A stretch of DNA of 64,000 nt. Source: Candidatus Hydrogenedentota bacterium (GTDB lineage: Bacteria > Hydrogenedentota > Hydrogenedentia > Hydrogenedentales > CAITNO01). Shown here piece by piece: positions 31,201-40,071 of this stretch. Position 1 is the stretch's first letter. Each line of letters starts with the position of its first letter. The notes under the pieces were generated by a model. That model searched no databases. It saw only the letters and a list, made by a program, of their open reading frames with translations, and was not told the DNA's origin. The DNA is taken from positions 30,031 to 94,030 of the forward strand of contig JAGPFE010000004.1 of assembly GCA_018056705.1 (NCBI GenBank), written 5' to 3'. A program made the translations under genes and the position numbers.

Positions 31201-32612
31201 CGGACCAGTTCCACGATACCCCACGCGCCCCCGAGAGACAGCGCGGGATACACGGGCATCCGGTAACGGGCGTTGACGATGAATAACAGAAACGTGGCAC
31301 AGGTCACCGCGGCAAAGACACCAAGCAGGGCCATTAATGCCGCGGACTCGTTCACGCGGCCCAGCGCCAGAGCCTTCATTCCGGGTGCGCGGCTGGCTCC
31401 GGCAAGTCCCGTGATCCGTCCTGCAACCAGCAGCATCGCCAGGAGGGTCGTCGCGACCAGGACTGGAAAATCAGGCAGTATCCGCAACAGGTCACTGCGT
31501 TCCCTTTCCAGGGCCACCACCTTGTTTTCGTCCACGATGGCTGGTCCCCAGAACAGCAACAACTTGCGAACAACCCTTCCCAGGGTAAGGCCCGGATGCG
31601 ACTTGATAAAGTCCCACCCCCGCTGCATGAAATGCGCCCGGAACTCGTGATAGGCAAGCAGGCGCCCAAAATGGGCCGTACAGTACCGGTAATATAATTC
31701 TCCCCAATTGAAAATATTCCATTCATTCCGGGGCACGTACGCGTACAGATCGGGGGTGTCGGGCCTTACGCCGTCGGCATGTTCGTTGTTCGACAGGTAA
31801 AAACTGACCTCTCCTCCGTAGGAAACCGTAAACCAAGAACGACTGCCGGGGTAATGAGGAAACGTGACCGGGGCTATGGTGGCCACGGCGGCAAGCACGG
31901 TGATCACCGCCGCACTCAGCGCGCGCCATCGCCACCTGGAATAACCACTCCAAGTCATCCACAGCGGTATGACCGGCAAAAACAACAGGGACTCGGGCCG
32001 TAACAGTACCATTCCCCCCCACAGAACGCCCAGCAGTGCCGGGTATACTACGCTGCCTCGCCGTAACCACTCCAGGCACAACAGGGCCATGACCACCACG
32101 ATGAGGTTGGTCATGGCCGGCTGGTTGATCTCCCCCTCGTAATACACCACGGCCCACTGGAACGCGTACAACCCTCCGGCCAGCAGTCCCACAACATGAG
32201 AAAACAAACGCCTTCCGAGCGCGTATAACAGCAACACCGTCGTCAGGCCAAAAGTAAACTGCGCGTAACGGATCCACTCGTAATACACGGACAACCGCTC
32301 ACCGGAAAGCCGGTACAATCCCGCAAGGAACCACGAATAGGCCGGGGGATTGGGTAACGGCCAATTCTCAATGAAAGGAGAACGTTGCCCCTCGGGCATC
32401 GAATAGTCCCCCGTAACGATCGCCCGTCCCCACCAGTCCTTGAAGGCCGCGTCATGCAAGGGAGCCCTGAAGTCCGGTTGCCGCCGCAGGTCTTCGTACC
32501 ACGCTACCCTGACCACGCAGGCCAGAAACAGCAAGAGCAGCACCTGGATGACCTGGAAGGCATTCCGACGAAAATGGCGGCCCTTGGTTGTTTCCGCTTC
32601 CCGTGCGTGCAT
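28251..32612 (-). CDS. Giant membrane glycosyltransferase (GT39-like) fused to a long TPR array
   Basis: A 1453-residue protein. The first ~500 residues hold about ten membrane helices with features of the PMT/ArnT superfamily: an early loop with acidic residues (HDAAFKDWWGRAIVTGDY) and PPAYSWFLAGLYRLSG. This is the lipid-linked sugar transferase core. From about residue 515 to 1440 lie roughly 26-27 TPR repeats, including AGFYNLGILLFETGQVEQA, WYNLGLARLARGDG and ALNNYGDLLTRTGRHEEAL. TPR arrays usually hold protein partners. A plausible role is protein O-glycosylation with substrate recruitment by the TPRs, but that is inference. No terminator or partner gene adjoins it. Confidence 0.85.
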   Translation of the reverse strand: MHAREAETTKGRHFRRNAFQVIQVLLLLFLACVVRVAWYEDLRRQPDFRAPLHDAAFKDWWGRAIVTGDYSMPEGQRSPFIENWPLPNPPAYSWFLAGLYRLSGERLSVYYEWIRYAQFTFGLTTVLLLYALGRRLFSHVVGLLAGGLYAFQWAVVYYEGEINQPAMTNLIVVVMALLCLEWLRRGSVVYPALLGVLWGGMVLLRPESLLFLPVIPLWMTWSGYSRWRWRALSAAVITVLAAVATIAPVTFPHYPGSRSWFTVSYGGEVSFYLSNNEHADGVRPDTPDLYAYVPRNEWNIFNWGELYYRYCTAHFGRLLAYHEFRAHFMQRGWDFIKSHPGLTLGRVVRKLLLFWGPAIVDENKVVALERERSDLLRILPDFPVLVATTLLAMLLVAGRITGLAGASRAPGMKALALGRVNESAALMALLGVFAAVTCATFLLFIVNARYRMPVYPALSLGGAWGIVELVRLGRVAGTRRRVLLAGLFLGIYLLTRVDWVGFSPNSSRWHDERRRAWLASGMASAGIADLDRWLKNHPNDAAGFYNLGILLFETGQVEQAEQAFTRAVEVDADFSPAWYNLGLARLARGDGRGAVEALERRVTVEKEDGDAWYALARARRLLNDVAGEESALRETIRIQPDHAGALNDLGALLSRTRRPGEAVEVLRTAVTCRPDDRDIRFNLARALMRWGDAKEAAALFRALLSALETPDLWRNLGFALAAAGEDEEAVDAFQHALAGNVKDPEILSAMGVSLDRVGDSIAAEMALKEALSHDADCAVCWLNLGQVMERRGRIGTAIRAYETALAHDPDLDGALLALGLIAWHQGKDAEAMTLFTRAVEANPANGYAWYNKAMLSRGAGKLEDAWEALRQATRCRNVPADAWRSLALLSRELGHNEEAVEAFGEALKRYPRDADLYFGLGATLLDTGQLAGAREALDRATAMAPWDGEAWNLLGLVARRSGDHALGADAFLRAWRRLPGARRPDALRMRALSLLDGGRCADAAVILEGLTGDLPFGEDAGAWYDLARSLGCAGRDEAAFRACEVALRRNGGHVPALLLQAELLRKRGDPAGAEARLRAALDQDGANADALFNMGLLAREAGKEEEAIQWFQKALESASDRADIHLNLGLALEAVGRRDEAEACYRQAVSLDGGLALARLKLADRLRETGREDEALEHYAAARRLDPTNPDAPKNQGYLLLNRGDAAAAEEAFREARRIRPDDPDTLLGLADALARTRPADTAEAEELYRRAATLRQDDPRPWKNLGFLLARAGRLGEAAEAFRQVLDRDPADADVACGLADALFAMGHNDEAESLYRRALALRPDFALALNNYGDLLTRTGRHEEALDCYRRAHELTPDNPSVLFNLGRALQRKGQLAEAIPLLERVVTLRSEDARARLILAQALAEAGRTDEARIHARRVALERPDWEQARQLLETLDKAPTASGPDRKGP

Positions 32613-32726
32613 CGTGTTTTACATCCCGTAACGCGATATGGTAACGTAAACGGAACTGGAATCGTTTATTCCACGAATGTGAACCGGCCCGCCTCTTTCG
32701 AAAGCGTGCCACTAAGGAGGTTTCCC

Positions 32727-33929
32727 ATGCGTACCACGCGTCAGTTTGCCGCCTGCCTGCTGGTCCTGATCGCACTCTCCGCCTGGACGGAGGGGCCGGT
32801 GGTAACCATCAGGTCCGACCACCCCTTGCGTAACGCCCCGGTCACTGTTCCCGTTCCCGGGGGGATCGACCCGTCCGCGGCTTACGTGCTCAAGGCGGGT
32901 AAGGAAAAACTGCCCGTCACGATCCGGGAAAACCAGTTGATAACAATCGTGCCTGAACTCGCGGCTGGTACTGAACAGCGGTACACCCTGGAATCCGCCG
33001 GAAAAAACAGGAAACCTGGTGTATCGATCGAACAGCGTGGCACCGAAAAAGTACTCGAAATCAAAATCAATGGCAAACCGTTCACCCGCTACTATTATGG
33101 GGAGGAATGGAAAAAGCCCTTCTTCTGGCCCATCACCGTGGAAGGCGGGGTGGGACTGACCCGCGATTTCCCCATGGACCCAAAAGACAAGCCACAGGAT
33201 CACCCGCACCACAAGTCAATGTGGTCCGCCTTCGGTAACGTCAACGGCGCGAATTGCTGGGAAGAAAATCCCGGCACCGGCGCGCAGAAGGTTCTGGACG
33301 TGACATGGGAAAGCGGTGATGCCTGCGGACGGATCGTTTCCCATGACGAGTGGGTAGACGCTGATGGAAAACATGTAGCCACCGTTCAGCGTGAATACAC
33401 CTTCTACAACACGCCGGAAGCCGCCCGGTTGATTGACGCCCGCGTTTCCTTCCTTGCCGACCAGGGACCCATTCAATTTGGCGACACCAAGGAAGGCGGA
33501 ATCATCGCGCTGCGGATGCGGGGAGACATCTGCAACGCCAAGGCTATCATTACCAACGCGCTCGGCGACAAGGGAGAAGATCAATGCTGGGGAAAACCCT
33601 CTCCATGGTGCGATTTTTCGGGGGACATCCCCAAGGTGGGGTTGCGCGGAGCGGCTATCATGGACCATCCGGAAAACTTGCGATACCCTTCCAGTTGGCA
33701 CGTAAGGGCATACGGACTCATGGGGGCCAACTGCTTCGGATACTCTTTCTTCAATGAGAAGGAGTACAACCGTGGCCTGATTCCCGAGCGTGGAGACTAC
33801 ACGGTCGAGGCAGGCAAGACCCTCACGTTCAACTACCGCGTATACATCCACTCCGGGGACGCCGCAGCCGCCGATGTCGCCGGCCGGTACGCCGATTACG
33901 TGAAGCCCGTGGAAGCAGCCTGGAAATAA
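32727..33929 (+). CDS. PmoA-like protein (DUF6807), exported
   Basis: A 400-residue protein. ATG 32727 follows AAGGAGG (32714-32720), so upstream in-frame codons are not used. A signal peptide covers about residues 5-22. The diagnostic segment DHPHHKSMWSAFGNVNGANCW is the histidine-rich signature of this family, once annotated 'methane oxygenase PmoA' by mistake. Other conserved parts are REYTFYNTPEAARLID and SSWHVRAYGLMGANCFGYSFF. The biochemical role is unproven; genes of this family cluster with Gfo/Idh/MocA oxidoreductases and sugar-catabolic genes. A paralogue is at 54160. Confidence 0.85.
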   Translation: MRTTRQFAACLLVLIALSAWTEGPVVTIRSDHPLRNAPVTVPVPGGIDPSAAYVLKAGKEKLPVTIRENQLITIVPELAAGTEQRYTLESAGKNRKPGVSIEQRGTEKVLEIKINGKPFTRYYYGEEWKKPFFWPITVEGGVGLTRDFPMDPKDKPQDHPHHKSMWSAFGNVNGANCWEENPGTGAQKVLDVTWESGDACGRIVSHDEWVDADGKHVATVQREYTFYNTPEAARLIDARVSFLADQGPIQFGDTKEGGIIALRMRGDICNAKAIITNALGDKGEDQCWGKPSPWCDFSGDIPKVGLRGAAIMDHPENLRYPSSWHVRAYGLMGANCFGYSFFNEKEYNRGLIPERGDYTVEAGKTLTFNYRVYIHSGDAAAADVAGRYADYVKPVEAAWK

Positions 33930-33947
33930 CACGGATACAAAAATGTT

Positions 33948-33984
33948 AAGACCGGCAGGATTTACCTGCCGGTCTTCCCTTTTT
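33948..33984. terminator. Terminator between convergent PmoA-like and PASTA genes
   Basis: A perfect 12-base stem (33948-33959 with 33965-33976), five-base loop and a following CCCTTTTT tract; the minus strand also has T-rich sequence after the stem, so it may work both ways. Confidence 0.8.
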
Positions 33985-34004
33985 CACGGAGAGGCTATGA
34001 CGCG

Positions 34005-37000
34005 TCAACTACCCTGCCGTCCGGTGCGAACCACCGCCAGTAATACCAGGCCCAGTCCCGCCAGAAGCAGGTCGCCCAGACCTCGTGCGACGATATCCTT
34101 GACCGCCATCCGCCGCAGACAACTGAACGCGCCCCCCACCTGAAGGTACTGTTCCAGTTCATACTGGGTAAGGTACCCGTCATGATTCAGATCGATCTGA
34201 TTGAACGCGTCCACCGACATGCCCGGAAGTCCCGCTGGACCCACGGCTTCTTCCAGGCTAAGTCGCTGGTCCTTGTCTTTGTCCAGTTGATTGAAACGAT
34301 CGTACAGGGACTCCAGAATCTCCCCGTCCGACGGAGGCTTCGGATTGAGTCCCCTGGATACCCGCAACGTCACGGTGGTTCCATACGACACTTCCACGCC
34401 GCTGAGGGGAGCCTGGGCCAGTACCACCCCGGGATTCGCCGTATCACTGAAAACATATAAACTCGCCGTAACCTCCAGGCCAGCCTGGCGCAATACCTCC
34501 CTCGCTTCGTATTCATTCAGGCCCGTTACCTCGGGCACGATCACCGTTTCGGGAACATGGCCCGCACATGGACCACTGGATACAACCAGGCTGACAGCCG
34601 TCCCGGGGTTCACTTCCCTACCGGAGGTTGGATTTTGGGAAATGACCGAACCCGGGGCCACCGTGTCGCTGCATTGCGTGGTCACAGTTCCAAGGTTCAA
34701 GCCCGCCGCAATCACTGCCCCTGCCGCCGCTAACTGGTTCTGACCCGTCACGTCCGGAACAACTACCGGGTTATTCGTAACACACGGTCCACTTGAAATG
34801 GTCAGGGTTACCGACGCCCCGACCGACACCTCCGTGCCCGCTGCCGGGTCCTGGGAAATCACGTTACCCGATGAAACGGTATCACTACACGCGTACGTCA
34901 CACTACCCGCCTGAAGACCCGATGATACAAGCAGGCTTACCGCCGCTAACGGGTTCTGATCCGTCACGTCCGGAACCAGTCGTGTCGAGGGGGGACAAGG
35001 TCCGCTGGAAACAACCAGGGTAACTTCCGTGCCCACCGTGGCCAGCACACCTCCAGCGGGACTCTGGCTGATCACTTCATCTTCAGGTACCCCATCACAT
35101 TCATACACGGTCCGGACCATCATGCCGGCCGCGGCAAGGGCTTCTCGGGCCGCCGACTCAGTCTGCCCACTCACGTCAGGCATGGTCACCGTGCAAGGCC
35201 CCGATGCCAGTACCAGGTTCACTGCCGTACCCGGCACGACTTGTGAACCCCCGGTGGGAGTCTGGCTGACCACCGAACCCACCGGAACCGTATCGCTGCA
35301 GGCCATGGTCACATTGCCCACCGTCAGTCGCCCGACCGTCAAAATGGCCTCTGCCACCGATTCCGACCGACCTTCAACGCTGGGCACCGTCACGGGACAG
35401 GGCCCGGCAGAGATCACCAGGTCAAAAACGGCGCCCGCTGCCACGGACGTTCCCGTCAGGGGACTCTGGCTGATCACGTCTCCCTCGGGAATCGCGTCAT
35501 TACAGAGTTGCCCAACGTTTCCAATCGAAAAGCCCGCGGATTGTAAAGCAGCCTGGGCATCCTCTAGGCTTTGTCCCGTCACGCCAGGCGCGATCAGGCA
35601 ATTTCCGGCTGATATCACAAGGTTGACGGGCATCCCCAGGGAAACGGGATTGCCAGCCGCGGGACTCTGGCTGATTACCTGCCCTTCTCCCACCGTGTCG
35701 CTGCACTGACGTGTCACGTCTCCTACCACAAGGCCAGCTCCCCCTATCGTGTCTTGAGCGCTCGTCTCATCCAGCCCCGCAAGATCGGGAACCGTGGCAT
35801 TGCATGGCCCCGTGGAAAGCACCAGGTTTACCGCCGCCCCCGCCGTGACCGACGTTCCAGAAACGGGACTCTGGGAAATCACCGTCCCGGCTGGCACCGT
35901 ATCGTCACACTGCTGTGCCATGATACCTGTTACCAGTCCCGCTGCTTCAAGGCTATTCATCGCGGCATCCCTAGGCAGGCCCCTCACGTCGGGCACTACG
36001 GGACATACCCCCGAAGAAACCACCAGATCTACCGACGCTCCCGGTACCACGAGACTTCCCGCGCCCGGTGACTGGCTGATCACCCGTCCAGCGGGAACCG
36101 TGTCGTTACACTGTCGACTGACCCGATTCAGGTACAGGTCAGACGCCGTAACCATCAGCGCGGCCGCGCTCTCCGTCATGCCGGCCAGCGACGGCACATT
36201 AACATACCGTTCGCAAGCCCCTGTCGACACCACAAGATCCACGGAAGAACCCCAAGCGGCTTGTGTTCCAGCAGTAGGTCTCTGGAAAATGATTCGTCCT
36301 GCGGGCACTGTATTGCTGCACTGCTGGATAACCAGTCCGACCGCGAGACCAACCCCAATGATCGCGGATTGAGCAGCATTCTGCGCCATACCCTCCACAG
36401 CGGGTACCGACACCGGACAGGGCCCCGACGAAATAACAAGATCTACTTGATCTCCCGGGACATGGGATACCCCCGCCTCGGGCCATTGACTGATCACATT
36501 GCCTGTCGCGACCGTGTTACTGCATTCCTGCCATACCACCCCCACGGAAAAACCTGCCGATCGAATGGCTGCCAGCGCGTTCACGCGGGACATGCCCCGG
36601 GTATCCGGCACGGGCAGGCAAGCCACGCTGATCTCCAGCATGACAAAACTTCCCGGTTCCACTGCCGTGGGGGCTTCCGGCGATTGTCCCACGATCACTC
36701 CCGGCGGATAACGGTCATCACATACCGGCAGTACCGCCCCCGTCATCAGGCCAACCGAAGTAATCCGCGTTTCCGCTTCCTCCAAGGTATTACCAATGAC
36801 GTCCGGCACGCGGTAACAGGTCCCATTTGAAACCCACACATTCACGGCCGTACCTGCGTCTACGAGCGTTCCTGGCGCTGGATCCTGCCGGATGATATGG
36901 GCGGAGGGAACGGTATCGCTACATTCAACAGTTAACTCCCCCCGCACCAGGCCAACCTCAAACAGCGCGATTTCCGCAAGGTCAAAATCCATGCCCTGCA

Positions 37001-37313
37001 CATCCGGAACTGCCACCGAACAGGGGCCTGAAACCATGATGAGAAATATGGTTTCACCTGGCGCTACTTCCGTGCCCGCCGGAGGATCCTGGGATAGGAT
37101 CGTGGTCAAGGGATAGTCATCACTGCACCCGACATTTTCCAGTGCCGGAGACAATCCCGCGGACGTCAGTACATCCTCTGCGTCCGCAAGCAGCAGGGAA
37201 ACCACGTCCGGAACCACCACGCTCTGGGCATAAGTGGTCATGGAAATAAGCAGGAATCCCACGCACAGGTAGGGCTGGAACCATTCCCGAATCGTGGCAC
37301 AGGATGTTTTCAT
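34005..37313 (-). CDS. Secreted 14-PASTA repeat protein with EF-hand pair and C-terminal membrane anchor
   Basis: A 1102-residue protein. ATG 37313 has AAGGA well placed; the signal peptide ends near TYAQS. Fourteen PASTA repeats of about 70 residues fill residues ~30-980, each opening VPDVxGxxxxxA and ending LVVSSGPC. Most carry two cysteines, one in QCSDTVPAG and one in SGPC. Then come two EF-hand loops (DKDKDQRLSLEE and DLNHDGYLTQYE), a final hydrophobic helix (LLLAGLGLVLLAVV) and a basic tail RTGRQGS, an arrangement like a sorting anchor. PASTA normally senses peptidoglycan on PknB-type kinases or PBPs; here no kinase or PBP domain is present. Confidence 0.85.
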   Translation of the reverse strand: MKTSCATIREWFQPYLCVGFLLISMTTYAQSVVVPDVVSLLLADAEDVLTSAGLSPALENVGCSDDYPLTTILSQDPPAGTEVAPGETIFLIMVSGPCSVAVPDVQGMDFDLAEIALFEVGLVRGELTVECSDTVPSAHIIRQDPAPGTLVDAGTAVNVWVSNGTCYRVPDVIGNTLEEAETRITSVGLMTGAVLPVCDDRYPPGVIVGQSPEAPTAVEPGSFVMLEISVACLPVPDTRGMSRVNALAAIRSAGFSVGVVWQECSNTVATGNVISQWPEAGVSHVPGDQVDLVISSGPCPVSVPAVEGMAQNAAQSAIIGVGLAVGLVIQQCSNTVPAGRIIFQRPTAGTQAAWGSSVDLVVSTGACERYVNVPSLAGMTESAAALMVTASDLYLNRVSRQCNDTVPAGRVISQSPGAGSLVVPGASVDLVVSSGVCPVVPDVRGLPRDAAMNSLEAAGLVTGIMAQQCDDTVPAGTVISQSPVSGTSVTAGAAVNLVLSTGPCNATVPDLAGLDETSAQDTIGGAGLVVGDVTRQCSDTVGEGQVISQSPAAGNPVSLGMPVNLVISAGNCLIAPGVTGQSLEDAQAALQSAGFSIGNVGQLCNDAIPEGDVISQSPLTGTSVAAGAVFDLVISAGPCPVTVPSVEGRSESVAEAILTVGRLTVGNVTMACSDTVPVGSVVSQTPTGGSQVVPGTAVNLVLASGPCTVTMPDVSGQTESAAREALAAAGMMVRTVYECDGVPEDEVISQSPAGGVLATVGTEVTLVVSSGPCPPSTRLVPDVTDQNPLAAVSLLVSSGLQAGSVTYACSDTVSSGNVISQDPAAGTEVSVGASVTLTISSGPCVTNNPVVVPDVTGQNQLAAAGAVIAAGLNLGTVTTQCSDTVAPGSVISQNPTSGREVNPGTAVSLVVSSGPCAGHVPETVIVPEVTGLNEYEAREVLRQAGLEVTASLYVFSDTANPGVVLAQAPLSGVEVSYGTTVTLRVSRGLNPKPPSDGEILESLYDRFNQLDKDKDQRLSLEEAVGPAGLPGMSVDAFNQIDLNHDGYLTQYELEQYLQVGGAFSCLRRMAVKDIVARGLGDLLLAGLGLVLLAVVRTGRQGS

Positions 37314-37706
37314 CTTTCGATCCTTCCCGGTTTCAGGCAAAAACCATAAGTCTTTAATTCCCGTTTAAACGAATTATACCTTAAATTAAAATATAAAATC
37401 AATAAAAATTTTCAAGGTAATCTGCTTTTGCTGCCTTGGCGAAGTATTTTGAATCAAGGAGTCCATCCTCCCCCTGATGCCTCCCATCCCGAAAATCGGC
37501 GTGCCGGGAGATTAACAATTCTCTGTGGAAGATGGAAAGCCATTGGGGCTACTCATGAACCCAGAACAGCCAAACTCTTGAATAAGTAGGCACTTAGGCC
37601 GCACAGGACATGGTGTAACAACACAACAGAATGTGGCATAATAGGCGAATGAGGGTCTTTCGAAAACACAATCCCGTATCTCGTACTGACACGAAAGGGT
37701 AGGGCC
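37314..37706. other. 393-base intergenic region between divergent genes
   Basis: It contains the AT-rich block and PASTA promoter (37373-37402). The rest, 37430-37706, shows no convincing gene, hairpin or tRNA. A weak CATAAT at 37637-37642 could serve the rightward gene at 37707. Confidence 0.5.
37373..37402 (-). promoter_or_regulatory. Promoter of the PASTA gene within AT-rich DNA
   Basis: On the minus strand, TTGATT (37402-37397), 18 bases, TATAAT (37378-37373). The surroundings (37340-37430) are far more AT-rich than the window, resembling an UP element. Confidence 0.55.
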
Positions 37707-38711
37707 GTGAAAAAGGGTTGCCTGGTTGGTATCACGATTCTGATGCTGGTTCTGGTAATTGTCGCGGTATCGTTGGCAGGGCTTTTCTACGCCATCGATC
37801 GTCGCGCGGGAATTTCCGCGGCCTCTCAAACGCCGTGGGCGGATTTCGTGCCGGTCTCCCAGGAAACCGCCGTGCTGGCCAGAATAGACACATCCGGCCT
37901 GGTTGGCAAGTTAGCCCCCGCCATGGAAAAAGTTCCATTTCCCAAGTGGCTATCCTTATACGGGGCCGGGTCTGCGGGCCGCGCGATCCATGACTTCACC
38001 CCATACTACATGCTCGTGGCCCTGAATATCCGGCCCGATTTGACCAACGCCAGCCTGACGATATTCATCAATGAACGGCGACTGGGCACGTTGATGGCCG
38101 AAATGTTGACCTACGATGTGCTGAATCGCAGCCTGCCCCAGGTCAAATGGAACACGGAAGGGGCCATACTGCATCGCCGGGGCGCGTTGACCATCGACGG
38201 TACCCTCGCCATACCGCCAGAGGTTGAACCCATTATCCAGGAGAAATGGCCCTCGGCAAACGTGACGACCCCCTTCTCCCTGGAAGAAAAACCGATGATT
38301 GAGGCCTACGTGGACAACCGGGCGGGACAACTGGTTGCCATTGCGGGCATGATCCTCTCCGCCCAGAATCAGGATTTCCAGGCCATGGTAAAAGGCGGGT
38401 ACGGAGCCATGATAATGGGGGTTCTGCCCGAGATCCATTCCATCCACCTCTCCGCGAACCTGAAAGACGCGAACACGGCCCTGGTACGGTTCCAGGCCAA
38501 CACCACGTCAAATGGTCAGAGCCTTTTCCTGCTACTCTCAGGATTCTGGCCCATGGTTCCCCAGAACGCCCAGTCCAGGTTCGGCCTGACCGTGGAGGGA
38601 GAACCTACCTGGGATGCCACTCAAAATGCCATAGTGGCCGACCTGACCATCACCGGTATCGAGAACCTCGTCGTGTCCCGCCTGACCGCCGCCCTGTCCG
38701 GCAACAAGTAA
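37707..38711 (+). CDS. Membrane-anchored periplasmic protein of unknown function
   Basis: A 334-residue protein starting at GTG 37707, with one N-terminal membrane helix (about residues 6-30) and no further membrane segment. The soluble part includes VPVSQETAVLARIDTSGLVGKL and a central LNRSLPQVKWNTEGAIL; it recalls proteins with a lipid-binding or chaperone-like beta/alpha fold, but I recognise no family. No ribosome site stronger than AGGG is visible. Upstream of the sigma operon with ~105 bases between; not necessarily co-transcribed. Confidence 0.6.
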   Translation: MKKGCLVGITILMLVLVIVAVSLAGLFYAIDRRAGISAASQTPWADFVPVSQETAVLARIDTSGLVGKLAPAMEKVPFPKWLSLYGAGSAGRAIHDFTPYYMLVALNIRPDLTNASLTIFINERRLGTLMAEMLTYDVLNRSLPQVKWNTEGAILHRRGALTIDGTLAIPPEVEPIIQEKWPSANVTTPFSLEEKPMIEAYVDNRAGQLVAIAGMILSAQNQDFQAMVKGGYGAMIMGVLPEIHSIHLSANLKDANTALVRFQANTTSNGQSLFLLLSGFWPMVPQNAQSRFGLTVEGEPTWDATQNAIVADLTITGIENLVVSRLTAALSGNK

Positions 38712-38758
38712 TCCAGGCGGAAATCGCGCCTGAATTCAGCAACCTACCCGCCAGCACG

Positions 38759-38786
38759 GGAACCAGCGCGCCCGAGCGGGGTTTAA
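38759..38786 (+). promoter_or_regulatory. Predicted ECF autoregulatory promoter
   Basis: GGAACC (38759-38764), 16 bases, GTTTAA (38781-38786), 31 bases before the sigma-factor start. This resembles RpoE-type promoters (GGAACTT, 16-17 bases, GTC/TTA), which commonly drive their own sigma genes. Confidence 0.45.
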
Positions 38787-38817
38787 CAGGTCAGGAAATG
38801 GAAAAGCGCAGTTGAAT

Positions 38818-39375
38818 ATGGAACCGGACGACTGGATCCTGATCGCGCGGGCCAAAACAGGCGACATCGACGCCTTCGCGATGCTGGTCCGTCGCTACCA
38901 GGCACCGGTTTTCCGGTTCTGTGAAGGGTTGCTGGCTTCCCGGGAGGACGCCGAAGAAGTGACGCAGGATTGCTTCGTGTCCCTGTACCGGGCCTTGCCC
39001 CGCCTGGAACCACGGGCACGGTTCTCCACCTTGCTGTTTGGCTCGGCCCGAAACTTCGCCCTGAACCGTCTCCGTGACCGGAAACGACGCCAGGCCCGGG
39101 AACAGGATCCGCGGGCCAGCGAGGCCACGGCAGGAGGGGAAATTTCTCCGGACGCGGCATGCGCGGCCGGGGAACTGGCCGGGGCCATTAGAGAGACCTT
39201 GGAAGCCGTGCCGGAACCCTTTCGATCGGCTTTTCTACTCCGGGAGGAAACTGGCATGGATTACGCGGCCATTGCGGAAATCCTGGGATGTCCGATCGGT
39301 ACCGTGCGTAGCCGGATCGCCCGGGCCCGGGAAATCATCCGGGCCAGTCTGGTCGAAAAAGGCCTGCTGCCATGA
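38818..39375 (+). CDS. ECF-type RNA polymerase sigma factor
   Basis: A 185-residue sigma-70 family member with only regions 2 and 4. Region 2: DAFAMLVRRYQAPVFRFC through EEVTQDCFVSLYRALPRL. Region 4: LEAVPEPFRSAFLLREE, then YAAIAEILGCPIGTVRSRIARARE, a helix-turn-helix. I chose ATG 38818; TTG 38812 is an alternative. The stop overlaps the anti-sigma start by 4 bases (ATGA), so the pair is translationally coupled. Which stress it answers is unknown; the Spy-like third gene hints at envelope stress. Confidence 0.92.
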   Translation: MEPDDWILIARAKTGDIDAFAMLVRRYQAPVFRFCEGLLASREDAEEVTQDCFVSLYRALPRLEPRARFSTLLFGSARNFALNRLRDRKRRQAREQDPRASEATAGGEISPDAACAAGELAGAIRETLEAVPEPFRSAFLLREETGMDYAAIAEILGCPIGTVRSRIARAREIIRASLVEKGLLP

Positions 39376-40061
39376 AGAACGAAGATAAACGCATATCACG
39401 GCATTCCCTGGACGGCATGGACCAGGAACTGCTTTCCGCCTGGCTGGATGGCGAGGTGCCGGACCGCGCGGAAGTGGATCGCCTCCTGAAAACCTCTCCC
39501 GAAGCCCGGGCATACCTGGACCAACTTCAGCGGGCGCGCGCGTTGTATCACGCGGGCCGTCAACATCTCGCGGACGGCAGCGATGAACGGGTTACCGGGG
39601 TCCTTGACCGTATCCGGCAGGATCGCGCCACCCCCGGAATGGTCATTCCCGGATCCACCGGGCGATCCCCATTGCCATGGCGCGTGGTGACCGCGGCCGC
39701 CGTGGTGCTGATACTCGCCGGTGGTGGGCTTTTCCTGCGGCAGATACTCACCCTGCCGGCCACATCCCCCGTAGAACAAACCGCGTCCGTTCCGGACCCG
39801 ATGGAAAATGATCCGCCGCGGGACACCGTCATAACCGGTTTTCCACTGGGAGACCTGGCCGATTCGGCCACCCTGTCGGACCTGCTGGAAACTCTCCCCG
39901 AAGAGGAGGTGCTACGATACGCGGCCCTTTGGGACATCGAAACGGAAACGCCCGAACCGGTCGATGACCCCGGCCTGTGGTGGGAACAGGCAGAACGACT
40001 GGCAGCGTTTTTTGAAGATTCGGAGATCGGATATCCAGTATCTCCGGATCCACAACCGTGA
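39372..40061 (+). CDS. Anti-sigma factor, single-pass membrane protein
   Basis: A 229-residue protein. The N-terminal cytosolic part (MDQELLSAWLDGEVPDRAEV) resembles anti-sigma domains of the RseA/zinc-less ASD kind; no HxxxCxxC zinc motif is present. A membrane helix covers about residues 104-122 (VVTAAAVVLILAGGGLFL). The ~100-residue outer part is acidic with no recognised fold. Overlap with the sigma gene by ATGA and the topology support the call; regulated proteolysis is likely but inferred. Confidence 0.8.
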   Translation: MKNEDKRISRHSLDGMDQELLSAWLDGEVPDRAEVDRLLKTSPEARAYLDQLQRARALYHAGRQHLADGSDERVTGVLDRIRQDRATPGMVIPGSTGRSPLPWRVVTAAAVVLILAGGGLFLRQILTLPATSPVEQTASVPDPMENDPPRDTVITGFPLGDLADSATLSDLLETLPEEEVLRYAALWDIETETPEPVDDPGLWWEQAERLAAFFEDSEIGYPVSPDPQP

Positions 40062-40071
40062 GGAGCACACC

